Assembly: GCA_963978545.1 (NCBI GenBank)
Contig: OZ021724.1
Span: 102,627,523 to 102,691,522 of the forward strand
Length of the DNA: 64,000 bases
Direction: 5' to 3'
Origin: Linyphia triangularis
Taxonomy: Eukaryota > Arthropoda > Arachnida > Araneae > Linyphiidae
Below, in pieces: positions 9,599 to 21,512 of this stretch. Both the position numbers and the translations under genes were made by a program. The notes beneath the pieces were generated by a model. It was given only the letters and a program-made list of their open reading frames with translations, was not told the origin of the DNA and searched no databases. Every line of letters begins with the position of its first letter. Within the stretch, counting starts at the first letter, position 1.

Positions 9599-12263
9599 AG
9601 GCCTTTATGCTTTGCAATTGAGGGTGTGTTTACCTGAAGTAGCTGCTGAAATATATATTGCCACGAAGGATGAAACTGCACAGCTGTGGCATGAACGACT
9701 GTGTCACCAGAATAAAAGACATGTTCAGAAAACCTCGAAGAAATTTGGCATAAATGTGGATGTCACAAATGAAATGTGTACAGGCTGCATGTTTGGGAAA
9801 CAGCATCGTGCCAGTTTTGGAGTCAGACCAAATCGACCTACAGAAGCAGGAGCATTAATTCATGCTGACTTATGTGGTCCCATGCAAGAAACTTCAGTGG
9901 GTGGTTCCAAGTACTTCCTGTGTTTTAAAGATAATTTCTCCAAGTTTCGACGAGTATTTTTTATTCGTAGAAAGGATGAAGTCAAAGACTGTCTAAACAT
10001 CTTCCTGAATGAAGCACAAACATCTGGAATCGCTATTAAAGAGTTCTTAAGTGATGGTGGAAAAGAGTTTGACAACACAGGAGTTCAAAAAGTTCTGCAT
10101 GACATAGGAATCAACATTCGAGTCACTATGCCATACTCCCCCGAGCAAAACGGCGCAATTGAAAGGGAGAACCGAACCTTGGTTGAAAGTGCTAGATCCA
10201 TGTTGCATACCAAGGAGTTACCCATCAAGCTCTGGGCTGAAGCAGTTAATACTGTAGTTTACACTTTGAATAGGACTGGACCTACTACAGTAGAAGGCAA
10301 AGCACCTTCAGAATTGTGGCTTGGCAAAGATATTGTAAACATTGATCACTCACGAATCTTTGGAACTAAGTGTTTTGTCCATGTGCCTAAGCAAAGAAGA
10401 CGGAAATGGGACAAAAAGAGTGTCGAAGGATATTGTGTTGGCTATTGTGGTGATCGAGATGGTTATCGTGTGTGGCTGCCAAATGAAAATAAAGTTATTC
10501 TCAGTCGAGATGTTATCTTCAAGAGGGAAGAAACACTAGAGAAAACAGTACAATTGACTGTTCGACAAGGAAATGTTGAGAGTAGTCCAGATGTTACCTC
10601 CACTTCTAGTGAAGATGTGTTAGAAAACACAGAGGATACAGATGAAGATACTGAATCCAGCGAGCAAGTGAGTACCAAGCGTCAGGTCAAAATGCCAGTA
10701 TATTTGAAAGATTATGTTCTTCTAGCTGAATGTGGTGTTCCTGATTTCTATGCTACGGCTATGGCATCTGAGGATGCAGAACATTGGCAATGCGCCGTGA
10801 ACGAAGAAATGGAATCTTTGGCTGAAAACAAAGTATGGCATCTAGTGGACCTGCCTCCTGGAAAGAAGCTGATATCAAATCGTTGGGTATTAAAAGTCAA
10901 AACAAAAGGTGATGGTACTGTCGACAGATACAAAGCCAGACTTGTGGCGAGAGGTTATAGTCAAAAGCAAGGCATTGAGTATGATGAAAAGTTTAGTCCT
11001 GTTGCCAGGTTTGACACCATCAGGACTGTTTTGAATGTTGCAGCATCTGAAAACCAGCACCTCCACCAATTCGACGTTAAAACTGCTTTCTTGTATGGTG
11101 AACTTCAAGAGGAAGTTTACATGAAACAACCTGAAGGCTACAGCGATGGATCAGGGCGGGTTTGCAGACTTGAACGAAGTCTTTATGGCTTAAAACAAGC
11201 TCCGAGATGTTGGAATAAACGTTTTGTGGACTTTATTCAAAATCAAGGTATGACCTGCAGCACTGCTGATCCTTGCTTGTTCTACAGAATTAGAAGTGGT
11301 AAGAAGCTTCTTATTGCAATATATGTAGATGACGGACTAGTAGCTGGTAATGATGATATTGAAATTATTGAATTTATTCAACAGCTGAAAACTGAATTCC
11401 AGATAACAGTTGGATCATTGGACTGTTTCCTCGGTATGCACATAGAAAAATTGAATGATGGTTCAATCTTTGTTTCTCAAAGTAGTTATATGAGGAAAAT
11501 CCTTGACAGATTTGGAATGACTGATGTGAATTCGGTTGCAACTCCTAGTGAAAAATCTCAGATAAATGATACACAACTAAATGAAAAAGTACCTTATCGA
11601 GAGGCTGTGGGCAGTCTGATGTACCTTGCCACAGCAACGCGTCCAGATATAGCATACGCTGTAAGTGTTGTGTCCGAGAATTTGGAGAATCCATTGCTTT
11701 GTCATTGGCAGGCAGTAAAGAGAATCTTCAGATATCTCAAAGGGACAATTTCTCAGGGACTGTTGTATCGCTGTGATTACCGTCCAGGAGAACTTGAGGC
11801 CTACAGTGATGCTGACTATGCTGGTGATGTGAAGACTCGACGCTCACGTTCTGGTACTTTGTGTAAATATGCTGGTGCAGCTATTACATGGAGTAGCCAG
11901 AAACAGAAAAGTGTGGTGCTATCTACAACAGAAGCGGAATATGTGGCAGCCAGTGAAGCTACCAAAGAAGTCATATGGCTGAAACGACTGTTGGGAGGGA
12001 TTACTCATTTGAAGCACACACCAACTCTTCTAGTGGATAATGCGAGTGCCATTAAGCTTGCGAAAAACCCAGAGTTCCACAAGCGATCCAAGCACATTGA
12101 AGTCAGGTTTCACTTTATTCGTGAGAAGTTTCGTGAAAATGTGCTGAATATTGAACACATTGATGGACAGCATCAGATTGCAGACATTATGACCAAGCCG
12201 CTGGCACATTCATCTTTTGAAACTTTAAGAGATATGATGGGAATGCATGTAAATTCTAAATGA
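9599..12263 (+). CDS. Copia pol: integrase, reverse transcriptase, RNase H
   Basis: An open frame of 898 residues counted from 9567; copia-derived sequence begins at 9599, just after the TTAA, so the first dozen residues and the ATG at 9567 belong to the inserted transposon. Integrase has an HHCC zinc site (LWHERLCHQ ... CTGC) and the catalytic triad D101, D163, E199 (spacing 61 and 35). The middle holds PVARFDTIRTVL, FDVKTAFLYGEL, SLYGLKQAPRCW and the RT active site YVDD at 586-589. RNase H follows with SDADYAGD near 750, STTEAEYVA and the end motif SKHIEVRFHFIREK. No stop interrupts these three enzymes. Translation would have to start within the polyprotein upstream, which is disrupted. Confidence 0.95.
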
Positions 12264-12296
12264 TGTATTTGTTTCTTCTCATGTGCACAGTATATT

Positions 12297-12307
12297 TTGA
12301 GAGGAAG
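12297..12307 (+). other. Copia polypurine tract
   Basis: TTGAGAGGAAG lies immediately before TGTT of the 3' LTR, as expected for the plus-strand primer. Confidence 0.75.
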
Positions 12308-12521
12308 TGTTGAATATATCAAAATATCCATGTAACTTCAACTGTAATATCTTTTGAATCTGTAAGCACTACAACTTCTTCTCTGTTCTTCTTCTTGCCC
12401 TTTTTGTTACCGTATGTTATGTGAATGTGATAACTGCATTAAAGTATTCTTTTCGTTCCTTCAATGAACTAGTTATATTTCTAGCCGATTTAAACTTGCA
12501 AATATAGCAGTAATTATATTA
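12308..12521 (+). repeat. Copia 3' LTR, 214 bp
   Basis: Begins TGTTGAATATATC and ends TAATTATATTA. It is complete where the 5' LTR has lost about 38 bp. It ends against family C MITE sequence (TCTGCCGTGGCAAAA). Confidence 0.85.
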
Positions 12522-13077
12522 ATCTGCCGTGGCAAAAATGGCTGAAACAGGTCAAAAATCAACTTTTAATAAGTTGAACTAAATCCAATTGCCAAATGTG
12601 CCATAACTTGCCAAATAATGAGCATTTTTTTTTATTTGGTAACCCTTACTCTTTAATTTTCGATTAAGAAGATTGCAGACGATTCGGATGTGTGGCCATG
12701 GCTTACTTGCATCTTTCACAAATGAGCCAAATTGGCAAGAAACATTACGTCACTGATAACGTACCTGATGTCACCAATTTGGCTTACTTTTAAAAGATAC
12801 AAGTTTTCCGAGCCAGAGATCAGAAAAAGTTTGCGCTTTTTCTCATTGAAAATCAAAATGCAATGGGTTGCCAGACAAAAAAGTGTGTTCTATTTTTGGC
12901 AAGTTATGACATATTTGGCAATCGGATTTTAGCTCAACTCATTCCAAGTCGATTTTTGATCAGTTTCGGCCATTTTTGCCACGGCAGACCAGTGAATTCG
13001 TAATCTACTCACTCTTCAATTTCTATAGAAAATTCAGAATGATGTTCGATGGGGTCCGAAAATAGCAGTCGCTTATA
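12522..13077. mobile_element. MITE family C, copy 2, right part
   Basis: Continues the MITE broken at 4962, from CTGCCGTGGC to AGCAGTCGC. The apex pair is partly decayed here (ACGTCACTGATAACGT). Confidence 0.85.
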
Positions 13078-13381
13078 TGTTCTTTGATCCCCAGTTTTTC
13101 CAGCAGAACACAACATTTTTAAATTTATAAATAAAATATTTTAAAATATTTTTTATTAGGATGATAGCTTAAAACCCATTTAAAACAAAATAAATAAAAA
13201 ACTATTTTTAAAAAAATATTTATTTGAATCAGAAATATAATTTAAAAATTATTCTAGGGAAAACAACTGTATAATTTCGATATTTCCTGAGCACTCAGAG
13301 GGACGATTGAGACACTATTACCCACAAAAACTTAGACCTAATTGTCTATTTGAGCTTTAAGAATAAAATCAGAATAGTTGA
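13078..13381. other. AT-rich spacer
   Basis: No gene or recognised repeat. Confidence 0.5.
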
Positions 13382-13560
13382 GCCGACCAAACGGTATAGT
13401 GGTTAGCGTGCTAGCTTCTAGACCACGAGGTTGCGGGTTCGAGTCCCGTGTTAGGCATGGGCGTTTGTAAATGTATGTTGGCTTGTCTAATGACGAATGT
13501 TTCGGCGCATTATAGCCCTCGTGTTGCTGACGGCGCCAGATAATCTGAAAACAACCAACC
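13382..13560 (+). mobile_element. tRNA-derived SINE, copy 1
   Basis: About 180 bp. The 5' 75 bp are tRNA-like, with box A around TATAGTGGTTAGCG and box B GGGTTCGAGTCC. The body carries TAAATGTATGTTGGCTTGTC, the phrase CGGCGCATTATAGCCCTCG and an AACC-rich 3' tail. Flanks AATAGTTGA and AATAGCTGA look like a target duplication with one change. Confidence 0.9.
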
Positions 13561-14454
13561 AAAATAGCTGAAAATTAGGTTTACAGCACTTGAACTTCAA
13601 CTCCCTTGTGTCTAGTCGTGTTGTTTATTTTCCAGCTAATCCAAATAGACTCTTGTTTAAATGCGCAATAAACAGCGTCAATAAAGAATTCAAAGAACAC
13701 TCGAGAAAAAGAAAGAAAGAAAAAAACAGTCAATCTCGAATCCTCTCTTCAACGAAACCTCTCTAAGCTTTTCAAAACGGTGTTTACTACTCAAAGACAC
13801 CAAGAGAAAAAAAACAAAAAAACATCAAAACAACAAGTCAGCACAGAAAAGAAAAAAAAATATAACTTTTCTTGCTCAACTAACACTGGTAGTTCCAAGA
13901 TATTCTATTCGTCTCGTTCAAAACCACCACAAGAAAAGAAAGAAAAAAAAAACTTTTGGAACACGGATTTATCACGAGAACAATTTTCAGTGAAAGAAAT
14001 TCCCACTTTGAGGAAAAATAACAAGGATTTTCCGCGAAAAATACTCTGGTGGATTATTTTTGAGTGAGAACGGAGAAGCTGATTCCAGATGGACAGACAG
14101 AAAAAAAAAAGGAGAATAAATTCTACCCTGCTGATTCCAAAAACGCAAGAAGAGCCAAAACATGGAACACTTCACATTGAACTCAGCTCAAGATTTTCGT
14201 TTAGTACTTCCTACAAATAAACACTATTCCAGTCCAGAAAGTTTTCATAAATCGTATATCTTCTGAGTTTATTTGCCCAGTTTCAGGTTGATTGGATGAC
14301 AGTAAATGGGTGAATAAGCCCGCCAAGGATTTCACCCGCAACAACAACAAAAATCGAAGTTAATAAATAGTTTTTATGAAACTCGTTGGAAAAATAATAC
14401 TTTTTCAAACGAGTCAAAATGCTTATTTGACGAGTACGATAGCATGGGCTAAAT
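13561..14454. other. Purine-rich spacer, no gene
   Basis: Long A/G-rich runs from about 13690 to 14160 give chance open frames rich in Lys and Glu. No coding signature or repeat family is recognised, except that 14395-14454 resembles 17037-17092 (a tandem duplication split by the hAT element). Confidence 0.5.
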
Positions 14455-16955
14455 CAGCGATTCTCAACCTGTGGGGCGCGCCCCCTTGCGAGCAAACTAG
14501 AGGGGAGGCGCGAGAACATCCAAGAGGAAATATTATTTAAAAAAATTGATTAACTGACTGGAAGGAAAGCACACATACACATAGAAAACAATATACATTT
14601 CGACATATTTAACAAATAAAGTAAAACATCTTACTAAATCAAAACTTAATTAATCAAAACATACTAAATTAAAAACAAATTTAATAATTATTAGTGATTT
14701 CCTTGGGCCTGTCTTGCAGAGCAAAGTTTTTCGAAGGAAAGCTTAATATTAAAAATAGTCCCTTTCAGTTCTGTTTCCATATTTAGCCGAGATCTATATT
14801 TTGTCTTCAAAGAAGCCACTGCAGAAAATCCAGTTTCACAAAGGTAGGATGTTGAAAATGGTAATAGAATGCGAAATGCCCTTGTTTCTAGTGCCGAAAA
14901 ATCAATCATTCTCTACTCCTGCCCAAAATTCAAATAGTGATTTATTACTAAATTGTCTTTTGGTTTCGCCACTTGTCGTGAAGTCAATGAATTTTTCTTC
15001 CTCATCAATTATGAGTCTTATGAAATGGATCCCTAACCCACTCGTACTTGCTATCAGTTTGTCGTCAGCAAGAAAATGCCTTTTTAAAATTCTTTGCCAG
15101 CGTGGCTAAATGTGGCTACAAAAACAACTTTTCCATGTTCTTCTTCAGCCTTGTAAGTTTTAGTACAATCATCCACATTTGCAAACATTGTTAGTTTTTT
15201 TGCTTTAAATTTCTGCTCCACAATTCCAATTTTCTACAAAAAGCATTAATTATACCATTCGTATCCAACATATGTGTATTTGCTCCTTGGAGTTGAAGAT
15301 TCAAGGTATTTAATTTCTCGAATATGTCGACCAAGTAGGGCAATTTCATCACAAATAAACCATCGCGAAAATTCTCGGCTTCTGGTCTGTTTTCTTTTTC
15401 TAGGAAAATTGCGATTTCTTCTCTTAATTCATAAACATGTTGCGAAAATTTTCCACGTGATAACCATCTTGCCTCGCAATAAAATAGTAACGCTGAATGT
15501 ACTGAACCCATGTCTTTAAGTGCTGAGATTAGTGCGGAAAATATTCTCCATTTCAGGGGTCTCATTTTTATATAATTTACTAAGGTTACAACCATAGTTA
15601 ACACAATATTCAGACCAGGACTCATTTCTTTCGAAGTCAAAGCTTCTCTGTGGATCATGCAATGTGTCTAGACGCACTGAGACGATTTTTGTTTTACAAG
15701 TACTTGTATACCTTGGAATCTTCCGGACACTGAATGAGTACCATCAGTGCATATTCCGACGCAATTTTCCCATTCTATGTTTACCTCTTTCATAAAATCA
15801 TTTAAAATAGCAAATAATGTGAGCGCTTTTGTTTGGAGTTCTATTGGTTTGCAGACAAGTAGTTCTACTCTGACATATTATCACGAAATCGAACATAGGC
15901 AATTTAATGAGCATCTTTATTACTCTCTGTTGCTTCATCAAGCTGTATTGAAAACAATTTGTCACGCAACTTCGAGAAAAGGTGACACTGTACATTTTCA
16001 GCTATATCACCAATTCGACGAGCAACAGTATCATTTGAAAGAGGTATAGACTGCAATTGAAAAATTATCTTCAAACATAATTTATACAATATCAATTGCT
16101 GCTGGCATAATAAGCTCTTCACCAATGGTGTGAGATTTTTTACATCTGTCTATTTTATATGAAACTTTTTAAGATGCAATTAAAGCTTTTTTATTCACAG
16201 ACAAAGTTTCTTTAAAAAATGATTTTTATTTTTATATGATTTTAATTTGAATTCGAAGAATTTGCTGGGTTTGTTGACGTACTCACTATGAAGTGTTTCC
16301 AAATGTCGTTTAAGTTTATTAGGTTTCATGCTGTCTGTGGGCAATATTTTTGAGCAAATGATACACAGGGGCCTTTTTTTTTTCTCAATTTACTTCAGTA
16401 CTGGTAAACCCAAAATTTAAGTATTCTTGAGAAAATTTTCTTGATTTTATTTTCGGAACCACGCTCGTCTGTGTACTTGTTGATGCTTGACTATCGTCCA
16501 ATGCTCGCTTACTTCCTCTTAAAAATTTATCCATGAGTCTGCATAAATCTGCTACCGTGAATATTTAATATGATGAATTGCAATTAACACGAAAACATAC
16601 ACATTCACGATAGATTTGATAGCGATAGAAGGATCGACTCGAATGAAACTGGCTGGAAGTGAAACTTGTGTTATCAAACATTTTCCTTCTTGCTATGAGA
16701 AAACATTTGCTCTGCGCATGCTCGAGACGGCATCGGTCGTGTTCACCACCCGCTTGGCAAAATGCCTGATGTGGTTTCTCGCCAACGTTGGCTCGCTTTT
16801 ACTCTTGTTTTGGCAGTTAGTTAAAAATAATTTTAAACCCGAATCCAAGATACTCAATATACATTATTGTTGTATACATTTTATTGTAAAGGGGGGTGCA
16901 ATGAAAATTATGACTAAAAACTGGGCCGCGAATACTGAAAGGTTGAGAAACGCTG
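14455..16955 (-). mobile_element. hAT transposon insertion with perfect TSD
   Basis: Starts CAGCGATTCTCAACCT and ends with the inverse of CAGCGTTTCTCAACCT. The 8 bp GGCTAAAT flank both ends exactly (14447-14454 and 16956-16963), the hallmark of hAT insertion. About 2.5 kb, with a decayed transposase on the minus strand. Confidence 0.93.
14691..16534 (-). pseudogene. hAT transposase (ZBED5/SCAND3-like), decayed
   Basis: Read on the minus strand. It begins MDKFLRGSKRALDD at 16534, then a stop, then a BED-type zinc finger (CIICSKILPTDSMKPNKLKRHLETLH). Around 15904-16125 are LSNDTVARRIGDIAENV and FSIQLDEATE, typical of the catalytic region. 15191-15658 carries IHREALTSKEM, FYCEARWLSRGK and VYELREEI. 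The C-terminal hAT dimerisation block YLCETGFSAVASLKTKYRSR ends at 14691. Pieces are in the correct order but broken by stops and frame changes, so it cannot make a full protein. The family resemblance to domesticated ZBED5/SCAND3-type proteins is from general knowledge of motifs. Confidence 0.9.
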
Positions 16956-17216
16956 GGCTAAATAATTTGCGGAGTTTAAAAAAAGAGATTTCCCACGTGT
17001 TGCCTACTAGTTATTTATGCAACTATGGGAAAAGTAATACTTTTTCAAAAGAAAAAAAACGCTTATTTGACGAGTGCGATAGCTTGGGCCAAATAATTTA
17101 CCGAGTTTGCAAAGTATTTTTACCATGTTGCATACAATATTTTTTATAGTCACATGCAAAAAAATTTTTTTTTTATTACTCCTATTTATTACTGTTGGCA
17201 ACTCCAGACAATGAAT
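16956..17216. other. Spacer with partial tandem duplication
   Basis: 17037-17092 (CTTATTTGACGAGTGCGATA and neighbours) repeats 14395-14454 at about 90% identity. Removing the hAT element would place two units about 140 bp apart. Confidence 0.6.
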
Positions 17217-18142
17217 GTTTTACTTTCAATTACCCATTTGTATTTATATACACATGGTAATGAGGGTATAGCATTCGGTCAGAAAAAAAATTCGATTCTT
17301 TTGCATTTCACCACGTTTTGAACCATCCTGATTTCGAAAAAGTGATCTAAAAAAAAGTATGTGTGTGTGTCTGTAGTCAGCATAACTCGCGAACAAATTG
17401 ACACACGATGTTCAAATTTGGTATGCGGATGCTGGTGGCCATGGGACCTATCATTAAGGTTTTCGTCGAAATCGCGCATGCGCATATGGTAGCTGCCATT
17501 GAAAAAATCATGTTTTTCAATGATTGCTAAAAAACGGATCTAACGATTTTGATAAAAATCGCTGTGGTAATGCCTCTTAATGTGTTCTAAACATCGCCAC
17601 CTCCGAAATTCCCGTAAAAATGTTTTAATGGCGTGAAAAGTTGAAAAATGAATGCTTTGAACACAGAGTTCTCTTTCCTTGAGCATAACCTCATCAACGA
17701 TAGTTTTTTTCTTCTCTCAGTTTCGCTTATAATAAAGGATAATATAAGGATTATCGAAAAGTATATCGGCAAAATCGCCATTTTGGCGGCCGACCAAACA
17801 ATATAGTGGTTAGCGTGCTAGCTTCTAGACTGCGAGGTTGCGGGTTTCGAGTCCCTTGTTAGACATGAGTGTCTGTAAATGTATGTTGGCTTATCAAATG
17901 ACGAATGTTTCCCCACATTATAGCCCTCGTGTTGCTGACGGCGCCAGATAATCTGAAAACAAACAACCATTTTGGCATTTTTTTATTTTTTTTAAAGACT
18001 CATACAAGAATTATCGCGAACAAAATCGCCAAACTGCCCATTTATTCTAAATGAAGAATGAAAATATACAAACGGTAAATGACACAAATCCACGTCAGTA
18101 TTACAGTGTTATTGAAAGTTGTACGATGTTCCACACCCCTAG
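17217..18142 (-). repeat. Family B repeat, copy 2, nearly full length
   Basis: Runs on the minus strand from the TTACCCATTTG side to ATGTTCCACACCCCTAG, the other terminus of the family. A SINE is inserted at 17789. Confidence 0.75.
17789..17966 (+). mobile_element. tRNA-derived SINE, copy 2, inside family B
   Basis: Same box A/box B body and tail as copy 1. The target duplication CCATTTTGGC flanks it (left 17778-17787, right 17967-17976), showing insertion into the family B repeat. Confidence 0.92.
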
Positions 18143-18175
18143 CTCCAAGAATATACCATTTCAATGCCGAGACTA

Positions 18176-18811
18176 TACAGGGTGTCACAAAAGGTCATGT
18201 CCAAACGGCACACATGGTTGTGTTGGGTCATGAGGAAGCAGAATTACATAGGAAAGGTGGGTCAGAAACGCAATTTTGACAGTGAAATTTCATCGTAACC
18301 GTCACGCAAAGAAAAGATAACAAATGGTGTAAAAAATCTTTATTTTACAACAAAACAGTACCAAATAAAAAAGAAAAATGCTACAAATCATAGTAAGTGC
18401 TCAAAATTGGCCCCATCAGTAGGCTTCACATCTGCGGCGTATGGAATCGCGAACTCGTTCGAATTGGCCAGTAGTCTCCCGGACACGTGCCGCCGCTTCA
18501 ACGATACGTGCGATGAGGTCCATGTCCGATGGAACGGGTGTCTCGTACACCAGACACTTCAGGTATCCCCAGAGGTAAAAATCCAGGGGGGTTAGGTCCG
18601 GGGATCGTGGTGGCCACGGTACTGTGCCAGCTCTCTGCAACGTCCGCACTTCGATTAATCCGACTGCCAGCGCTTTCGTATGCTAGCGCTTATTGCCCTC
18701 TAGCGGATTACAATCGCGTTTCCGACCCCCCTTTCCTATGTAATTCTGCTTCCTCATGACCTGACACAACCATGTGTGCCGTTTGGACATGACCTTTTGT
18801 GACACCCTGTA
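18176..18811 (-). mobile_element. IS630/mariner-like element with 95-bp TIRs
   Basis: The ends are inverted copies of about 95 bp starting TACAGGGTGTCACAAAAGG, flanked by TA. The internal 450 bp keep only the end of a transposase. It inserted into a roughly 172-bp tandem repeat, whose uninterrupted copy at 18970-19000 shows the empty site. Confidence 0.9.
18416..18649 (-). pseudogene. IS630-like transposase, C-terminal remnant
   Basis: Minus strand. The segment WPPRSPDLTPLDFYLWGYLK is the conserved region ahead of the third catalytic acid in arthropod IS630/mariner-type DDE transposases, followed by the helical end with IRRRCEA. The N-terminal two thirds are missing, so it is not functional. 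The preserved stretch shows the element is an internally deleted derivative of an autonomous parent. Confidence 0.88.
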
Positions 18812-19490
18812 TAATATTTGAGCACTAGGCGTACAAGAAAGTACTTTTTCACACTTATGTGGAAAAAATCCTCACTCCTCGCGAAAAAGTACTTCTTTCT
18901 CCACGATTTTGTTTTCAAAATGATTGGAAAAATCTTCTTCTTTAGAATCTCTTCTAAAAATGTCATTTCGATACCAAAACTATATAAAATTCGAGCACGA
19001 GGTGTGAAAGAAATTACTTTTTCACACTGGTGCGAGAAAGTTACTCACGTAAAATACTTCTTAAATGCTACTTTTGGCTCGATTTCTGATTAAAAATTAT
19101 TAAATAAAGTTAAATTTTTGTGCTCGTTGTTATAAAAAATGGCAGTTTTTTTTTAACATACAATGACTCAAACAATTGAGAATAACACTCCTTACTTTTA
19201 CTTGATAAATCTAATTTTCAATACAATGAACACATTACAAAGAAGTACGAAAGTGTTTTTTTTATTTTTGCACATAACAAATGGTTCAATTTAAAGTAAA
19301 AATAAAGAACAATCAACAAAAAAACAAGCAAAATGAAAAGTTTCAAAAAAACTTAAAGAAACATATTCAGATTTTTGCATCACGAAATGGAGAATCACAC
19401 AAATGACATTTTTGCTCGCATAGAAATAAAGTCTAAATATTTAGTTGCATATTTTTTGGATTTTATATTAACCTTCAAACGTCGTGGTAC
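18812..19490. other. Two-unit tandem repeat, then AT-rich spacer
   Basis: About 172-bp units with AAGTACTTTTTCACACT-like and TCGAGCACGAGG-like phrases begin near 18819 and 18992. Nothing recognisable follows from 19090. Confidence 0.55.
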
Positions 19491-20150
19491 TAGTCCGAGA
19501 AGCGACTGCAATTTTTGGACCTCATCGAACATCCTTCTGAATTTTTAATGGAGATTGGAGAGAAGTGAGTAGATTAGGAATCCACTGGTCTCCCATGGCA
19601 AAAATGGCCGAAGCTGATCAAAAATCGACTTGGAATGAGTTGAACTAAAATCCGATTGCCAAATATGTTATAACTTGCCAAAAAGAGAGCAAACTTTTTC
19701 GTCTGACAACCCTGCATTTCTATTTTCAATGAGAAAAAGCGCAAACGATTTTTGATCTCTGTCTTGGAAAATGTGTATCTTTTAAAAGTAAGCCAAATTG
19801 GCGACATCAGTTACGCCATCCGTGACGTAATTTTTATTGCCAGCTTGGCTCCCTTTTAATAGATGCAAGTAGGACCGTCGCCAGATATCTGAATCGTCTG
19901 CAACCTTCTTAATTGAAAATTAAAGAGTGAGGGTTACCAAATAAAAAAAATGCTCATTATTTGGCAAGTTATGGCACATTTGGCAATTGGATTTAGTTCA
20001 ACTTATTAAAAGTCGATTTTTGACCAGTTTCGACCATTTTTGCAACGGCAGACCAGTGGATTCGTAATCTGCTCACTTTTCTCTAATTTCTATAAAAAAT
20101 TCAGAATGATGATCGATGAGGTCCAAAAATTGCAGTCGCCTCTCAGTCTA
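19491..20150. mobile_element. MITE family C, copy 3
   Basis: TAGTCCGAGAGGCGACTGC to its inverse, 660 bp, opposite internal orientation to copy 1. The apex reads GTTACGCCATCCGTGACGTAA, with one CpG site lost. Confidence 0.88.
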
Positions 20151-20802
20151 TACCGATTCGACCAACTTTTGGTGGTATCTAAACCCATAATTTTAGCACT
20201 TTCTCTTAGATTGTTGTGAAGTTTATCCAAGTAAACCACTTGGTTCATATTGTCATCTATAAAAAGTAAATTTCGTCCTTCGGTTGAAGCCATACAACTA
20301 ATGTGACCAGACGTCTCGATTTTGGCTAGACAGTCCCGCTTTTCCCTTCGCTACCCGCGCTGACCGAATGTCCCGCTTTCCCGTTACAGAGTTCCGCAAA
20401 GTCCTTCTAAACAAATCAAAAATGTCTTCAGAACTTCGTTAATTAAGACAGATGAAATTTCTGGAGATAGAAAAATCTGGCTTCATTACATACAACCCTA
20501 AACCATGACGAAGCCACCACCATGCTTAACTGTAGGACGTAAATTTGTTGGATCCAAAGAGGGGTATTGAATTTATTCCATACGAGGCGACGGTTGTCAA
20601 TGCCTAAAATATAGAATTTACTTTTATCACTAATATTACTTTGTTCCAAAAATTATTGATTTTCAATTGATGAGTTTTTGTAAACTCCAAACGATTTTTG
20701 TTGGATTTCGCAACCTGATGAATGGTTTTCTTTCTAGCAACTCGACTTTGATATCCAGTTTGTCTAATTACATTTTGCATAGTTTCAGACACATTTCTGC
20801 CT
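20151..20802 (-). pseudogene. Tc1-like transposase relic between two MITEs
   Basis: Minus strand, several frames. 20604-20792 reads ETMQNVIRQTGYQSRVARKK, and 20443-20649 reads ISDKSKFYILGIDNRRLVW, matching the Tc1 region of the second catalytic aspartate (SDESKF in intact members). 20150-20293 reads YLDKLHNNLRESAKIMGLDT. A segment with repeated GTCCCGCTTT phrases at about 20300-20410 interrupts it. Both edges end in family C MITEs, which probably inserted into the relic. Confidence 0.75.
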
Positions 20803-21465
20803 ATAGTCCGAGAGGCGACAAAAATTTTCGTACCTCATCGAACATCATTCTGAATTTTTTATAGAAATTGGAGAAAGTGAGTAGATTATGAATCCACTGG
20901 TCTGCCGTGGCAAAAATGGCCGAAACTGATCAATAATCGACTTGGAATGAGTTGAACTAAAATCCTATAGCCAAATATGTCATAACTTGCGAAAAATAGA
21001 ACACACTTATTCGTCTGGCAACCCACTTCATTTTCATTTTCAATGAGAAAAAGCGCAAACGATTTCTGATCTTTAGCTAGGAAAACTTATATCTTTTAAA
21101 AGTAAGCCAAATTGGCGACATCAGTTGCGTCATAAGTGACGCAATATTTTTTGCCAACTTGGCTCCCTTTTAATAGATGCAAGTAGACAGTCGCCAGATA
21201 TCTGAATCGTCTGCAACCTTCTTAATTGAAAATTAAAGAGTGAGGGTTACCAAATGAAAAAAAATGCTCATTATTTGGCAAGTTATTGCGCATTTGGCAG
21301 TTATATTTAGTTCAACTTATTAAAAGTCGATTTTTGACCAGTTTCGGCCATTTTTGCCACGGCAGACCAGTGGATTCGTAATCTACTCACTTTTCTCTAA
21401 TTTCTATAGAAAATTCAGAATGATATTGGATGGGGTCCAAAAATTGCAGCCGCCTCTCAATCTAC
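20803..21465. mobile_element. MITE family C, copy 4
   Basis: TAGTCCGAGAGGCGAC to its inverse GCCGCCTCTCAATCTA. The apex is GTTGCGTCATAAGTGACGCAA, compensating on both sides (T-GCGTCA / TGACGC-A). Confidence 0.87.
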
Positions 21466-21512
21466 TATGTTTTGAGAAATCTCTGCTGCGAGTTAGACTG
21501 CACTTACTTTAA

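Larger units (their letters stand above)
4963..12521 (+). mobile_element. Copia-type LTR retrotransposon (Ty1/copia)
   Basis: Order is LTR, primer binding site, gag with zinc knuckle, aspartic protease, integrase, reverse transcriptase, RNase H, polypurine tract, LTR. Integrase before RT defines the copia group. Without the nested DNA transposon (6463-9594) it is about 4.4 kb, close to Drosophila copia-sized elements. Gag-protease has a stop and a frameshift, so this copy is probably not autonomous. No clean 5-bp target duplication is visible at the junctions with the MITE. Confidence 0.95.

Noticed and set aside
12732..12932. Recurring peptide beginning MSPIWLTFKRY in several places
   Set aside because: Falls within MITE family C copies, in either orientation; not a conserved protein.
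13382..13456. Functional tRNA gene
   Set aside because: The tRNA-like part is always followed by the same SINE body and tail and is flanked by target duplications, so it is a SINE head.
13780..14067. Lys/Glu-rich 95-codon frame
   Set aside because: Purine-rich low-complexity DNA without codon bias or homology signature.
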